A DNA stretch of 64,000 bases from Dissulfurispira thermophila (GTDB lineage Bacteria; Nitrospirota; Thermodesulfovibrionia; Thermodesulfovibrionales; Dissulfurispiraceae). Below are positions 34,362-44,042 of this stretch, piece by piece (within the stretch, counting starts at the first letter, position 1; each line of letters begins with the position of its first letter). Below the pieces are notes generated by a model, which made no database searches, was not told where the DNA came from, and saw only the letters and a program-made list of their open reading frames with translations. Both the position numbers and the translations under genes were made by a program. Location of the stretch: assembly GCF_014701235.1 (NCBI RefSeq), contig NZ_AP022873.1, positions 1,240,001-1,304,000 of the forward strand, written 5' to 3'.

Positions 34362-35546
34362 CTACAACCTCTGGCCTATTGCTTTCAATTGTTTTAAAAC
34401 AAAGTTCCTTATCTCCTTATGCGAAGGCATATCTATGAGATATTTTCCATTATCCAGCACGGTGATAAGTATATCCTCGAAAATCCTGCCGCATTCACAC
34501 CTTATCTCCTGCGTTTGGACCGCGGATTCATGGCATTTCAGAGGGGCTATGATTCTTCTGCTGCATGCAGGGCACCTCAATACCCTCTTACTCCCCGACC
34601 ATTTACCCCTTTTCGCAAGTGGTTTGCCTTCGACCTCCATAATATCCATAGCATAATCAATAACAGGTGCATTGCTTATTGATGTGCCAATACCATAGCC
34701 ATCAACAACAGGATTTAAGACTGTAATATCTTCTTCCCTTATGCCACCACTTACATAAAACTTTATATGTTTATATCCTCTGATGTCCAATTCCCATCTG
34801 CATTCTTCAAGAATTCTATAAAAATTGCCTCTTCTTGAACCCGGGGTATCAAATCTCACAGCAAAAAGCCTATCACCCACTGCCTCTGCAACATTGAGGC
34901 ATTCGAATTTTTCATCGAGAAATGTATCAATAAGCGCTACCCTCTTAAATTTTGGTTCTAAAACTTCGTCATACGCCTTAATAGCATCAACAGTCGATCC
35001 CATACATATTATGAGCGCATGTGGCATTGTGCCCATAGGGTCTTCTCCGATAATTTCGCCTGATTTAACTACAGCAACGCCGTCACATCCGCCAATGTAC
35101 GCATTCCTTTCAATCATGGGTGCAAGCACAGGATGCATCCTCCTCGCACCAAAACTAATTACAGGTCTATCACCTGCTAATTTTTTAAATCTTGCTGCCT
35201 TAGTTGCAATACCAGATGCCTGACATATCAGACCTAAAATTGCTGTCTCATATACACAAAAGTCCTGATATTTACCTTCTATTTCCATCACTGGTTCATA
35301 TGGATAAAAGATTGTACCCTCTTCCATTGCCCTTACTTTTACTGGCAGATTTTTCAATAGATATAGTGCCTCTTCAAGCCCGGCAAATACTGCCCATTGA
35401 TATTCACCAGGAAAAGCCTTTGCAATAAATTCAGCCTTTACTGTCGGATTGATCCCCTTTGCCTTGAGAATTCTCAATGTCCTTTCAAAATATACATCTG
35501 CAATCTTGCCGCTTAATATGTCATTGTGATCTGCTGTATGAAACAC
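34362..35546 (-). CDS. pncB: nicotinate phosphoribosyltransferase
   Basis: The enzyme converts nicotinate and PRPP to nicotinate mononucleotide for NAD synthesis. Seen are YQDFCVYETAILGLICQASG, FGARRMHP with the active-site region, GGCDGVAVV, a GTMPHALI motif and IKFYVSGGIREEDI near the phosphate site. The C-terminus adds a zinc-ribbon-like CPAC/CECG pair (about residues 320-356), a known variant of this subfamily. A GGAGG ribosome-binding sequence precedes ATG 35546. A nicotinamidase-like gene at 38.3 kb would supply nicotinate. Confidence 0.9.
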   Translation of the reverse strand: MFHTADHNDILSGKIADVYFERTLRILKAKGINPTVKAEFIAKAFPGEYQWAVFAGLEEALYLLKNLPVKVRAMEEGTIFYPYEPVMEIEGKYQDFCVYETAILGLICQASGIATKAARFKKLAGDRPVISFGARRMHPVLAPMIERNAYIGGCDGVAVVKSGEIIGEDPMGTMPHALIICMGSTVDAIKAYDEVLEPKFKRVALIDTFLDEKFECLNVAEAVGDRLFAVRFDTPGSRRGNFYRILEECRWELDIRGYKHIKFYVSGGIREEDITVLNPVVDGYGIGTSISNAPVIDYAMDIMEVEGKPLAKRGKWSGSKRVLRCPACSRRIIAPLKCHESAVQTQEIRCECGRIFEDILITVLDNGKYLIDMPSHKEIRNFVLKQLKAIGQRL

Positions 35547-35617
35547 GAGACCTCCTCTCTATAGATAAAAAATATCATAAAATATTGTATAATAAATCAA
35601 AAAGAAAATTCTTACTT

Positions 35618-36859
35618 ATGGTTACAAAATATAGAGAAATAGATGCAGACTCCCGCATCGCAATAGATGCAGATAGACTAATTGTAGGCGAACGACTTCC
35701 ATTTGATGTCTTTACAAAAGACAAGGGAATCATTAAACCCCTCTTTGATAAAGGCATGGTATTTACTAATATCTCAAAAGAGATTTTAAAAGAAAAAGGC
35801 ATTTCAGAAGTTTATATATCGAAAGAGGAAGACACTACTATCAATAATTATCTCTCTAAAACTGCTGATAAAAAAACATCGCCGTATGATGATCCTGTGC
35901 TTTTCAAGCAGTATTCATTCCATAAAGAAGAACACCACCAGATAGACAAATCTCTTTTACTTCCTAATACAACGATAAACTTCAGTCTTTTTGCACTGGA
36001 TAAATTTGATATTAAAACCATTGTTGAGGCATTAGAAAAATCGCCTGCCACAATAAATAAATCTGTGCTAAATATAACAGGAGATATTTTAATAAAAAAA
36101 TCAGATATTCCACTCTATCATGACTATCTGAATTCTCTATTGAAGGAGACCACCTTGCCTGATGAAAACAGAACAAAAATAAAGGCTTTAGCAATAAAAG
36201 AAAATTCCAAAATAGTGATTAAGGACCTGCTCGATGATCCAAGGAGCGGTGAAAAAATAAAAGAGTCAAATGTCCTTGTTAATAATATGATAGATTGTCT
36301 GCTTGAAAACAGAGATGCCATATACAGTTTGCTTACTCTCAGGGGCTATGATTACTATACATATACACATTCTGTAAATGTGGGTGCATTATCCATAAGT
36401 CTTGGCATTGCTATAGACTTAAAAAGAGATGATATAGAAAAGCTTGGTATGGGAGCTATCCTGCATGATATTGGCAAAAGTACCATTAGTCATGAAATCT
36501 TAAACAAACAGGGTAAACTCAATGAGACTGAATATAGAATAATGAAAAATCATGTCATTGAGGGTGAGAAGCTCCTGCATGATCATAAAGAAATACCTGA
36601 TGAATCTTTTGATGCGGTCTTACAGCATCATGAAAAACTTACAGGAAAAGGTTATCCTTTTCAGTTAGCGGGAAACAACATAAAACTATTTGGCAGGATA
36701 ACAGCAATTGCAGATTGTTATGATGCCCTCACAACACAGCGGCCTTACAAACCTGCGTTCACGCCATTTTATGCATTATCTATCATCTCAAAAGAAACAG
36801 GAGATTATGACGCAGATCTCCTGAAGACATTTATAAAAATGCTCGGAAAGATAAGATAA
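35618..36859 (+). CDS. HD-GYP domain protein (probable c-di-GMP phosphodiesterase)
   Basis: The C-terminal half is an HD-GYP domain: HSVNVGALSISLG, ILHDIGKSTIS with the HD pair, LQHHEKLTGKGYPF with the GYP signature, and the IADCYDALTTQRPYK block. The N-terminal part is an unassigned sensor region with two short DVFTKDKGI-type motifs. I start at ATG 35618, just after a TATAAT-like box (about 35587). An in-frame ATG at 35477 would run into the divergent pncB gene. It likely degrades cyclic di-GMP and so affects motility or biofilm switching (family knowledge). Confidence 0.85.
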   Translation: MVTKYREIDADSRIAIDADRLIVGERLPFDVFTKDKGIIKPLFDKGMVFTNISKEILKEKGISEVYISKEEDTTINNYLSKTADKKTSPYDDPVLFKQYSFHKEEHHQIDKSLLLPNTTINFSLFALDKFDIKTIVEALEKSPATINKSVLNITGDILIKKSDIPLYHDYLNSLLKETTLPDENRTKIKALAIKENSKIVIKDLLDDPRSGEKIKESNVLVNNMIDCLLENRDAIYSLLTLRGYDYYTYTHSVNVGALSISLGIAIDLKRDDIEKLGMGAILHDIGKSTISHEILNKQGKLNETEYRIMKNHVIEGEKLLHDHKEIPDESFDAVLQHHEKLTGKGYPFQLAGNNIKLFGRITAIADCYDALTTQRPYKPAFTPFYALSIISKETGDYDADLLKTFIKMLGKIR

Positions 36860-36946
36860 CAGATTATTGCCTTAATTTTATGATATACTGCTAAAAATCA
36901 GGGAATTTATGCGGCATGCAGAATTAAAAAAATTAAAATCGATATA

Positions 36947-38191
36947 ATGAATTTATTTGATGATATTAATGAAAACTTATCCTCTAATGCTCCTCTCGCC
37001 TTTCGCATGTGCCCGCGAACAATAGATGAATATATAGGACAGGAACACATACTTGGTGAGGGCAGGCTCTTAAAAAGGGCAATCGAGGCAGACAGGATTA
37101 CATCATTGATTCTATATGGTCCTCCAGGCACAGGCAAAACAGCATTGGCAAGGGTAATTGCAGCAAAGACAAAATCGCATTTTGAATGGTTAAATGCAGC
37201 CACTGCAGGACTTGAAGACTTGAGAAAGGTCATCCAGAATGCAAAGATAAGAAAAGCAAAAGGCATCCGCACAATTCTATTCCTTGATGAAATACACAGG
37301 TTTAATAAACTCCAGCAGGACGCACTCCTTCCTGATGTTGAAGAAGGCAATATCATATTAATCGCCGCCACTGTGGAAAACCCATTCTTTTATGTAAACT
37401 CAGCACTGCTTTCAAGAAGTCAGGTATTTGAACTTAAACCACTCGCAGAGGAAGATATTTTGAAGGTGCTAAATAATGCCATACTGGATAAAGAGAGAGG
37501 GCTTGGCAATTTAAAAATAGTGATAGAGGAAGATGCATTAAAACATATTGCAAAGATGTCAGATGGAGACGCGAGAAAGGCATTATCAGCACTTGAAATA
37601 GCTGTCTTAACAACTCCGCCCGACGAAAAAGGCAATATAAACATAACAATCCAGATAGCAGAAGAGTCCATCCAGAAGAAAGTCATAGTCTATGACAAAA
37701 AGGGAGACCAGCACTACGACACAATGTCAGCCTTTATAAAAAGCATGAGGGGTTCAGACCCTGACGCAGCTATTTATTATCTCGCAAGGATGCTGTATGC
37801 AGGCGAGGACCCTCGGTTCATAGCGAGAAGAATCGTAATATGCGCATCAGAGGATGTGGGAGATGCAGACCCTATGGCGCTCGTCATTGCAACAGCCGCA
37901 TTAAAGGCAGTTGAATTTATCGGTATGCCAGAGGCAAGGATACCTCTCGCTCAGGCGGCAATCTACATTGCAAAGGCACCAAAAAGCAATGCTTGCTATA
38001 GGGCTATTGAGGCTGCAATGCAAGACATCAAAAATGAACAAACAATGGAAGTACCCGACCATCTCAAAGATAGCCATTATCCGGGCGCTAAGAAATTAGG
38101 ACATGGAAAGGGCTATAAATATCCCCATGACTATGGTGGATATGTGGAACAGGATTACCTGTCAAAGAAGAAGAAATACTACAACCCTTGA
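36947..38191 (+). CDS. rarA: replication-associated recombination protein A (RarA/MgsA AAA ATPase)
   Basis: The N-terminus PLAFRMCPRTIDEYIGQEHI is followed by Walker A LYGPPGTGKTALA (about residues 58-70), Walker B ILFLDEIHRFN and the VENPFFYVNSALLSRSQVFEL sensor region, given here only by its key parts. The C-terminal tetramer domain holds RGSDPDAAIYYLARML, and the PDHLKDSHYPGAK ending is typical. It acts at stalled replication forks. At 414 residues it is full length. Confidence 0.92.
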   Translation: MNLFDDINENLSSNAPLAFRMCPRTIDEYIGQEHILGEGRLLKRAIEADRITSLILYGPPGTGKTALARVIAAKTKSHFEWLNAATAGLEDLRKVIQNAKIRKAKGIRTILFLDEIHRFNKLQQDALLPDVEEGNIILIAATVENPFFYVNSALLSRSQVFELKPLAEEDILKVLNNAILDKERGLGNLKIVIEEDALKHIAKMSDGDARKALSALEIAVLTTPPDEKGNINITIQIAEESIQKKVIVYDKKGDQHYDTMSAFIKSMRGSDPDAAIYYLARMLYAGEDPRFIARRIVICASEDVGDADPMALVIATAALKAVEFIGMPEARIPLAQAAIYIAKAPKSNACYRAIEAAMQDIKNEQTMEVPDHLKDSHYPGAKKLGHGKGYKYPHDYGGYVEQDYLSKKKKYYNP

Positions 38192-38252
38192 ATCAAGGTA
38201 TTCTTGATAGATGCAATATGTTTTCTATGATTTCTTTTTGTTGTAGGCAGAT

Positions 38253-38777
38253 TCAAACCACCTTCACTCCAAGCACATTCTTCATGATCCTCAATGCTGC
38301 TTCGTGGTCTTCTCTTGAAAGCCCTGCAACAGCGTCCTTCACAACCATAACCTTATAATCCCTTAATACTGCATCAGATGCAGTGAACATAATGCATATA
38401 TGAGTAACGCATCCAGTCAGCCTGAGAGTATCAACACCAAGATTTTTTAATATTTCATTTAACTTTGTATTATAAAAACCTGAATATGTGGTCTTTTCGA
38501 TTATAATGTCATTGACTTGCGGTTTTAATTCATTCACAACCTGAGCCCCCTCTGTCCCTTTAAGTGCATGTGCAGGCCATCCAAATTTGGAGAATTCTTT
38601 ATCATCTATCTCATGGGCGTCGCAGAGGTATATAACCGGCTTACCATCTTTCCTTGCTGTCTCGATTTCCTTTTTTATTGCATGGATAACTTTCCTTGTT
38701 TCAGGCACCTCAAGTGGAGCACCTTCAAGGACAAAATCATTAAGCATGTCGATAATCAAGAGTGCTTCTTTTCGCAT
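38253..38777 (-). CDS. isochorismatase-family cysteine hydrolase, nicotinamidase-like
   Basis: The Asp-Lys-Cys triad is visible: Asp in LLIIDMLNDF (D9), Lys in IIEKTTYSGFYNT (about 94) and Cys in LTGCVTHICIMF (about 127). The DAHEIDDKEF metal site and WPAHALKGTEGAQVV loop are typical of nicotinamidases. It would turn nicotinamide to nicotinate for the pncB product. It could also be another amide hydrolase of the family. It ends in the plus-strand rarA region, convergent with it. Confidence 0.8.
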   Translation of the reverse strand: MRKEALLIIDMLNDFVLEGAPLEVPETRKVIHAIKKEIETARKDGKPVIYLCDAHEIDDKEFSKFGWPAHALKGTEGAQVVNELKPQVNDIIIEKTTYSGFYNTKLNEILKNLGVDTLRLTGCVTHICIMFTASDAVLRDYKVMVVKDAVAGLSREDHEAALRIMKNVLGVKVV

Positions 38778-38786
38778 ATGATAGCT

Positions 38787-39284
38787 CTACTCCACAATAT
38801 CTTCGATTACCTTAAACTTCTCCTTCAGTGCCTTCTCAACAACATCAGGCACAAGGCCTCTCACAGAGCCGCCAAAAGATGCAACTTCCTTGACAATAGT
38901 AGATGTAAGAAATGAGAATTCTTCTGAAGGCATCATGAAAACAGTCTCTATATTCATATCAAGCCTTCTGTTCATTAGCGCCATCTGAAGCTCATATTCA
39001 AAATCAGATACAGCCCTCAATCCCCTGATAATAGCAACACCTTTCCTATTTTTGACATAATCAACAAGGAGTCCATTAAATGCCTCTATTCGTACATTTT
39101 TACAATCCTTGACAGCTTCTCTTATAAGATTCAACCTTTCTTCAAGAGTAAAAAAGGGTTGTTTTTTAGGATTTGGAGCAACTGCAATGATTATTTCATC
39201 AAATATTCTCAAGCCCCTCTCGATAAGATCGAGATGTCCGTTTGTTATTGGGTCAAATGTTCCAGGATAAATACCTAATCTCAT
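38787..39284 (-). CDS. coaD: phosphopantetheine adenylyltransferase
   Basis: The nucleotidyltransferase signature YPGTFDPITNGHLDL is at residues 6-20, and the second motif is SEEFSFLTSTIVKEVASFGG. RGLRAVSDFEYELQMALMNR is the CoaD substrate block, here as key residues RGLRAVSDFEYE. At 165 residues it is full length. It makes dephospho-CoA. It follows rsmD on the same strand, the usual rsmD-coaD pairing. Confidence 0.93.
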   Translation of the reverse strand: MRLGIYPGTFDPITNGHLDLIERGLRIFDEIIIAVAPNPKKQPFFTLEERLNLIREAVKDCKNVRIEAFNGLLVDYVKNRKGVAIIRGLRAVSDFEYELQMALMNRRLDMNIETVFMMPSEEFSFLTSTIVKEVASFGGSVRGLVPDVVEKALKEKFKVIEDIVE

Positions 39285-39290
39285 ATTGAC

Positions 39291-39367
39291 AACAGGTTAA
39301 GTTAAGGATGAGGTTAAGATATAAAAAACTTTATTTATTCCCTCAACCTTAACCTAAACCTTAACCT
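39291..39367. repeat. inverted repeat of GGTTAAG-type units
   Basis: The left arm GGTTAAGTTAAGGATGAGGT and the right arm (CTTAACC, TAAACC, TTAACC) are complementary and would fold as a hairpin. The right arm supplies the last codons and stop of rsmD. It belongs to the same class of 6-7-base periodic repeats seen elsewhere. Confidence 0.6.
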
Positions 39368-39950
39368 CCTTTTTATAGAGTGTTAAAGATGTATCTCCAT
39401 ACTTATAGGTTTTTTTTAGCTTTAGACTCCCTGCAGCCAAAGGCATCGACCTCTTAGAAGAATGCTCCGCAATAACAATTCCATTATCCCTTAAAATTCC
39501 TTTTTCGTCAAGAAGTGCTAAAACTATATCAAGCTCTCCAGATGCATAGGGAGGGTCAGCAAAAATAATGTCAAAGAAGTCTTGAGTCTTGAGTCTTGAG
39601 TTTTGAGTTATCTTTCTCAAAAAATCTTTGGCATCATCTTTAATAACAACTGCCCTGTCCTTAAATCCGAACTTCTCCAGAAGATCTTTTATGACATTAA
39701 CCCTCAATGAGTTATTATCAACGAAAATCGTCTTCTCAGCACCCCTGCTCAATGCCTCGATTCCAACAACCCCTGTGCCTGCATAAAGGTCGAGAAATTT
39801 AGCACCTATTATCTTATCTCCAAGAATATTAAAAATTGCCTGTCTTACTTTAGCAGAGGTAGGTCTTAATTTATCATCTTCATACTTTTTTACAAATACC
39901 TTTCTAGGTCCAACCTTTCTTCCCTTTGCAATGCCGCCTGATATTCTCAT
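39354..39950 (-). CDS. rsmD: 16S rRNA (guanine(966)-N2)-methyltransferase
   Basis: The RsmD signatures are MRISGGIAKGRKV, LRPTSAKVRQAIFNIL, LDLYAGTGVVGIEALSRGA (SAM site, about residues 60-78) and the catalytic FADPPYASGELD. A short NSRLKTQDF insert just before the DPPY strand comes from three copies of a TCTTGAG-like heptamer at 39583-39604. The enzyme modifies the small-subunit rRNA. The protein end is encoded by a repeat. Confidence 0.9.
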   Translation of the reverse strand: MRISGGIAKGRKVGPRKVFVKKYEDDKLRPTSAKVRQAIFNILGDKIIGAKFLDLYAGTGVVGIEALSRGAEKTIFVDNNSLRVNVIKDLLEKFGFKDRAVVIKDDAKDFLRKITQNSRLKTQDFFDIIFADPPYASGELDIVLALLDEKGILRDNGIVIAEHSSKRSMPLAAGSLKLKKTYKYGDTSLTLYKKEVKV

Positions 39951-39965
39951 CTGTAAACACCATAA

Positions 39966-40034
39966 ATTGTCATTTCAAGTGTAGCGAGGAATCTTGTCTT
40001 TTAAGATTACTTCGTTGCTTCGCTCCTCACAATG
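39966..40034. repeat. dispersed inverted repeat (GCGAGGAATC-type)
   Basis: GTGTAGCGAGGAATCTTG and the facing TTGCTTCGCTCCTCAC arm form a hairpin. The sequence resembles the common TCATTGCGAGGAGCGAAGC repeats of many environmental genomes. It lies between rsmD and the DUF2301 gene. Confidence 0.6.
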
Positions 40035-40040
40035 ATATCT

Positions 40041-40643
40041 TTATCTTTGTTTCGTTTCTGGTAATCCGCACACATTGCCCTCACATTTTTTCAAGAGGGG
40101 CTGAGACAGTTTTCTTCTCAAAAATGAGATCTGTAGAACAGCTATAACAGCAGAAACTATAAGATTATAGCTATAGCTTGCAAATCCAAATAGATTCGGA
40201 ATCACTGCCAATGGGTATATCATTAAAAGAAGCCATCCTTCATTAAATCTGAAGCAATAAGCCTCTTTGCCCACAAGCCCTGCACCGCCAACAAGGGCAA
40301 ATCCGAGTCCTAATAAAAACATCTTCTCAGCATAAAAGCCATTTATGGAATTAATAAAAATACTGCTGATTTGAAGGGCTATGCCTACAAAGGTCATACG
40401 GAGTATGAATCTCTTTATTTCAGCTTTCCAGACAAGGAGAAACACTGAAGAAAGTGCTATCCCTGATTCAAAAATTATAAGTGGAATTGTCTGCAATCTT
40501 GATTCTAATGCATAAAGAATAACAAAACCAAGAGCGCCAATACTCTGAAGAATATACCCTACCCTGTAGGTTATATCATACTTTCTCGGATAATATATAC
40601 CTGCCTGCTCTATCTGCTCTTCTAATGTTGGCCATTGTTCCAT
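40041..40643 (-). CDS. DUF2301-family integral membrane protein
   Basis: The 200-residue protein has a short cytoplasmic N-terminus (MEQWPTLEEQIEQAGIYYPR) and about six membrane segments. The GLVGKEAYCFRFNEGWLLLM motif (about residues 123-142) is the signature I recall for DUF2301. The function is unknown. It ends with KKCEGNVCGLPETKQR. It follows purN by 16 bases. Confidence 0.75.
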   Translation of the reverse strand: MEQWPTLEEQIEQAGIYYPRKYDITYRVGYILQSIGALGFVILYALESRLQTIPLIIFESGIALSSVFLLVWKAEIKRFILRMTFVGIALQISSIFINSINGFYAEKMFLLGLGFALVGGAGLVGKEAYCFRFNEGWLLLMIYPLAVIPNLFGFASYSYNLIVSAVIAVLQISFLRRKLSQPLLKKCEGNVCGLPETKQR

Positions 40644-40659
40644 TTTAAGCTCCTATAAT

Positions 40660-41307
40660 TCACCTTAATGATGGATTCACTATAAATTCATCCTTTAACT
40701 CATAGCCTTTTATCTTCACAACCCTTCCCTCAACACTCAACCTTCCCTCTGCATATAGTCTTATCGCCTCCGGAAATATCTTATGCTCCAGTTTGAGAAT
40801 CCTCGCTGAAAGACTGTCTTCTGTATCATCAGGAGATACAGGCACTGCTGCCTGTATAATTACAGGACCTGTATCCATACCCTCATCAACAAAATGCACG
40901 GTACAGCCGCTTATCCTAATGCCGTAATCCACTGCCTGTTTCTGACCGTGAAGACCTGGGAAAGAGGGCAAAAGGGCAGGATGAATATTCATAATCCTAT
41001 TTGGAAAGGCATCTATCAGGAATTTCCTGACAATTCTCATAAAACCTGCAAGTATTACAAGTTCAACATCTCTTGACTTTAGCTCATCTGCTATCTTGAT
41101 AAAAAAGTCGTCCTTTGATGGGAATTCCTTTGGGTTGATATAGAGGTATTCTATAGAGTGCCTCTTTGCCCTCTCAATGGCATAGGCATTGGGATTATCC
41201 ACTATGAGAATCTTGATTTCAGCGTCGAGCCTGCCTGCCTCTATCTCATCAATGATAGCCTGAAAATTCGAGCCTCTGCCTGATGCAAGGACACCAAGAT
41301 TAAGCAT
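40660..41307 (-). CDS. purN: phosphoribosylglycinamide formyltransferase
   Basis: PurN motifs are visible: VLASGRGSNFQAIIDEIEAG at the N-terminus, LAGFMRIV and NIHPALLPSFPGLHGQKQA with the catalytic Asn-His, and DEGMDTGPVI with the Asp. It carries out the first formylation of purine synthesis with N10-formyltetrahydrofolate. Its start overlaps the end of hemE by eight bases, so the two are one transcript. Confidence 0.93.
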   Translation of the reverse strand: MLNLGVLASGRGSNFQAIIDEIEAGRLDAEIKILIVDNPNAYAIERAKRHSIEYLYINPKEFPSKDDFFIKIADELKSRDVELVILAGFMRIVRKFLIDAFPNRIMNIHPALLPSFPGLHGQKQAVDYGIRISGCTVHFVDEGMDTGPVIIQAAVPVSPDDTEDSLSARILKLEHKIFPEAIRLYAEGRLSVEGRVVKIKGYELKDEFIVNPSLR

Positions 41308-42334
41308 ATGCTAACCTACCATTGCTCAACTCATGCACTGCTTCGACCATTGCAATAGCATTTTCTACTGGGGTTTCAGGCAGTATGCCATGGCCTAAGT
41401 TGAATATATGTCCTTTTGCGTTTTTTGCTCCTTGAAGTATTCCTGTTACCCTATCCCGAATCAAATCTTTTGTTCCAAAGAGAGTGCATGGGTCAAGATT
41501 GCCCTGAACAGCCACATCATTGCCGACTGCATTTACAGCATCTGAAATATCAACTCTCCAGTCAATACCAAGAACATCAGCCCCTGACTGTTTTACAAGT
41601 TTCAGCATTGCACTTGAGTTAAAGGCAAAATAGATTATTGGCACCTTACCTTTAAATGCCAAAACTATTCTCTGGACATAAGGAAGTGCATATTTCTCAA
41701 AATCAATAGGACAAAGAATGCCTGCCCATGAGTCAAATACCTGTATTGCATGCACACCTGCATCAATCTGAGCCTGCAGATAATTTATGACAGTATCTGT
41801 AATTTTCTCCATGAGACTTGTATAAAGTTCTGGAGACTGATACATCATTTTTTTTGTATTCACATAATTCTTTGAACTCCCACCTTCTATCATGTAAGTG
41901 GCAAGGGTAAAAGGAGCGCCTGAAAATCCTATCAATGGCACATTTAAGTCTTTAACAAGTATTTTTATCGTCTCTATAACAAAGGGCACATCATCGTTTG
42001 CCTTTATCCTACGAAGTTTTGAGACAGCAATATCACTTCTTATTGGATCATATAGAATCGGACCTTTTGATTCAGAAAATTCAAGCTTCATACCCATTGG
42101 TTCTATTGGAATAAGAATGTCAGAAAAAAGTATTGCAGCATCGACCTTTAAAATATCTACAGGTTGTTTTGTCACTTCAGCAGCAAGCTCAGGCGTCTTG
42201 CAAAGAGTAAGGAAATCAACATTTGAACGCACCTTTTGATATTCTGGAAGGTATCTCCCTGCCTGCCTCATGAGCCACACAGGGGTATATTCGGTTTTTT
42301 CACCACGACATGCCTTAAGAAATGTATCGTTCAT
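41300..42334 (-). CDS. hemE: uroporphyrinogen decarboxylase
   Basis: The N-terminal PVWLMRQAGRYLPEYQKVR carries the invariant Arg residues. The family Asp is in ILFSDILIPIEPMG, and FSGAPFTLATYMIEGG, FDSWAGIL and the NLGHGILPETP ending are present. At 344 residues it is full length. It makes coproporphyrinogen III from uroporphyrinogen III. It lies between a putative heme synthase and purN. Confidence 0.93.
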   Translation of the reverse strand: MNDTFLKACRGEKTEYTPVWLMRQAGRYLPEYQKVRSNVDFLTLCKTPELAAEVTKQPVDILKVDAAILFSDILIPIEPMGMKLEFSESKGPILYDPIRSDIAVSKLRRIKANDDVPFVIETIKILVKDLNVPLIGFSGAPFTLATYMIEGGSSKNYVNTKKMMYQSPELYTSLMEKITDTVINYLQAQIDAGVHAIQVFDSWAGILCPIDFEKYALPYVQRIVLAFKGKVPIIYFAFNSSAMLKLVKQSGADVLGIDWRVDISDAVNAVGNDVAVQGNLDPCTLFGTKDLIRDRVTGILQGAKNAKGHIFNLGHGILPETPVENAIAMVEAVHELSNGRLAYA

Positions 42335-42360
42335 TTAGCCTCCGCATGTCCCAAAAAATG

Positions 42361-43443
42361 TTATGATTTTCCGGGGACCCCAATTTCTTTAAATTTTAAA
42401 GGAACATATCCACAGAACGGCTCTTCTGCAAGATAATCTCCATATACAGAATATGCCCTTGCCCTGCATCCTCCGCATACATTTACAAATTCGCAGGAGC
42501 CACATCTTCCCTTGTATTTTTTAAAATTGCGTAAATCTTTAAAAAGTTCTGAATTTTCCCATATATCCTTGAATGTTTGTTTTTTGATATTGCCTGCTGA
42601 CATAGGGAAATAGCTGCACGGAAGCACATCGCCATCAACATTTATAAGACAAATGAGCTGTCCTGCTATGCAGCCCTTTGAGCCTCCTGTAGAAAACTTT
42701 AGGGTTCTTCTTTCAAACCTTGCACCTTCCTCTTTTGATTTCTGAAGCACTATTCTATAATAATGTGGTGCACATGTTGGCCTCACAAGCATATCACGTT
42801 CATCCTTTTCCATGTGGTAATGCCACTCTAATATCTTTTCATAATCTTCTTTTGAAATAAGTTCATTCATTATATCCTCGCCTCTGCCTGTTGGCACTAT
42901 CATGAACATATACCATGCAGTAGCACCAAGTTCCTTTGCAAGTTTGTAGACCTTTGGTATCTCCTCCTGGTTCCTCTTTGTGAAAGATGAATTAATGATA
43001 AATTCAATGTCGTGTTTTTTAAAGAGTCTTGCAGCATTGACTGTGCCATCAAACGCACCATTTTCATTCCTAAAATCATCGTGTACTTCTTTAGTTGAAC
43101 CGTCAAGGCTGAGAGAAACTATTCTTATGCCTGATGCCTTAATATTTTGACATATCTCATCTGTAACAAGCGTTCCATTCGTAGCAAGACACATCCTGAG
43201 ACCTTTTTCTGTGCCGTATCTTGCAATGTCAAAGACATCCTTTCTCATGAGTGGTTCTCCGCCAGAAAGGACAATTACAGGCTTTGCATAACTCGATATG
43301 TCATCCAGTATTCTAAAAGCTTCTTCTGTTGAAAAGTCAGGATGCCCTTTTACCTCCATCTCTGATGACGAACGGCAATGCACACACTTAAGGTTGCATC
43401 TCCTCGTTATCTCCCACGCTATCCATTTCGGTGCAAATTCCAT
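42361..43443 (-). CDS. radical SAM/SPASM protein, probable AhbD-type heme b synthase
   Basis: The cluster motif is CNLKCVHC in [18 protein letters not shown], followed by [15 protein letters not shown] and [17 protein letters not shown]. The SPASM region has [20 protein letters not shown] and ends [20 protein letters not shown]. This last block is very close to AhbD sequences I know ([16 protein letters not shown]). AhbD converts iron-coproporphyrin III to heme. I start at ATG 43443, since the upstream 14 residues are not family-like. The MITE-like repeat begins 36 bases upstream and may carry or disrupt its promoter. Confidence 0.75.
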   Translation of the reverse strand: MEFAPKWIAWEITRRCNLKCVHCRSSSEMEVKGHPDFSTEEAFRILDDISSYAKPVIVLSGGEPLMRKDVFDIARYGTEKGLRMCLATNGTLVTDEICQNIKASGIRIVSLSLDGSTKEVHDDFRNENGAFDGTVNAARLFKKHDIEFIINSSFTKRNQEEIPKVYKLAKELGATAWYMFMIVPTGRGEDIMNELISKEDYEKILEWHYHMEKDERDMLVRPTCAPHYYRIVLQKSKEEGARFERRTLKFSTGGSKGCIAGQLICLINVDGDVLPCSYFPMSAGNIKKQTFKDIWENSELFKDLRNFKKYKGRCGSCEFVNVCGGCRARAYSVYGDYLAEEPFCGYVPLKFKEIGVPGKS

Positions 43444-43479
43444 AGCTGTTATTATAACAGAAATCAGACTTTCAAATTC

Positions 43480-44019
43480 CCACAATCCGTAATAAAAATT
43501 TCTAATACTGGATAGCAGGGGTTCCCAAAAAAAAGTTTAACATTGTTAAACATAGTTCAAATAGTTCAATATTGAATAAGTTATCAATTAGATGACAGAA
43601 AATAGGCTGAAGGCTATAGGCTGAAGGCTTAAGAATAGGTTACCGCCTTTGGCGATTCAAAATTCAAAATTTAAAATTCAAATATAAGTGCCAGAGTAGA
43701 TGACAGATGCTGCGAAAAGGCTTTAAACTTGGCACTTGTAGCTACATCTATCTTGAATCCGTCACCACCTATTATGTCTTACTACTTCCTCTCCTCTCAC
43801 CCTATCCCTCTCCCCAAAAGGGAGAGGGAATTTTTTAATTTTGTGAAACCATATACACTTACAACCAACACTTTTTAAAGACTTTGAGCAGTGTCTGTCA
43901 TATAACAACCTCACATTGATAAAGGCTTTGAGAGCATACCTGAATAATACCCCTGAATAATACCCCAAAAAATCTGCGATTTTTTGGGGACCCCTGCTAT
44001 CTATGATTACAGATTATGG
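43480..44019. repeat. MITE-like dispersed element, copy 1
   Basis: The left end (CACAATCCGTAAT, then GATAGCAGGGGTTCCC) and the right end (GGGGACCCCTGCTATC, then ATTACAGATTATGG) are inverted copies. The right arm includes a strong hairpin (CCCCAAAAAATC-4-GATTTTTTGGGG type) and an AATAATACC direct duplication. The core holds heptamer runs (GGCTGAA, then ATTCAAA) and a segment, 43815-43853, shared with the region near 61.7 kb. No transposase is encoded. It fills the gap between the AhbD-like gene and hflX. Confidence 0.75.
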
Positions 44020-44042
44020 AAAGATTATGGAAATTCATCTAT

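Noticed and set aside
43600-43690. CRISPR array, from the regular short repeats.
   Set aside because: The repeats are 7-base degenerate tandem units without unique spacers, and no cas gene is in the window.
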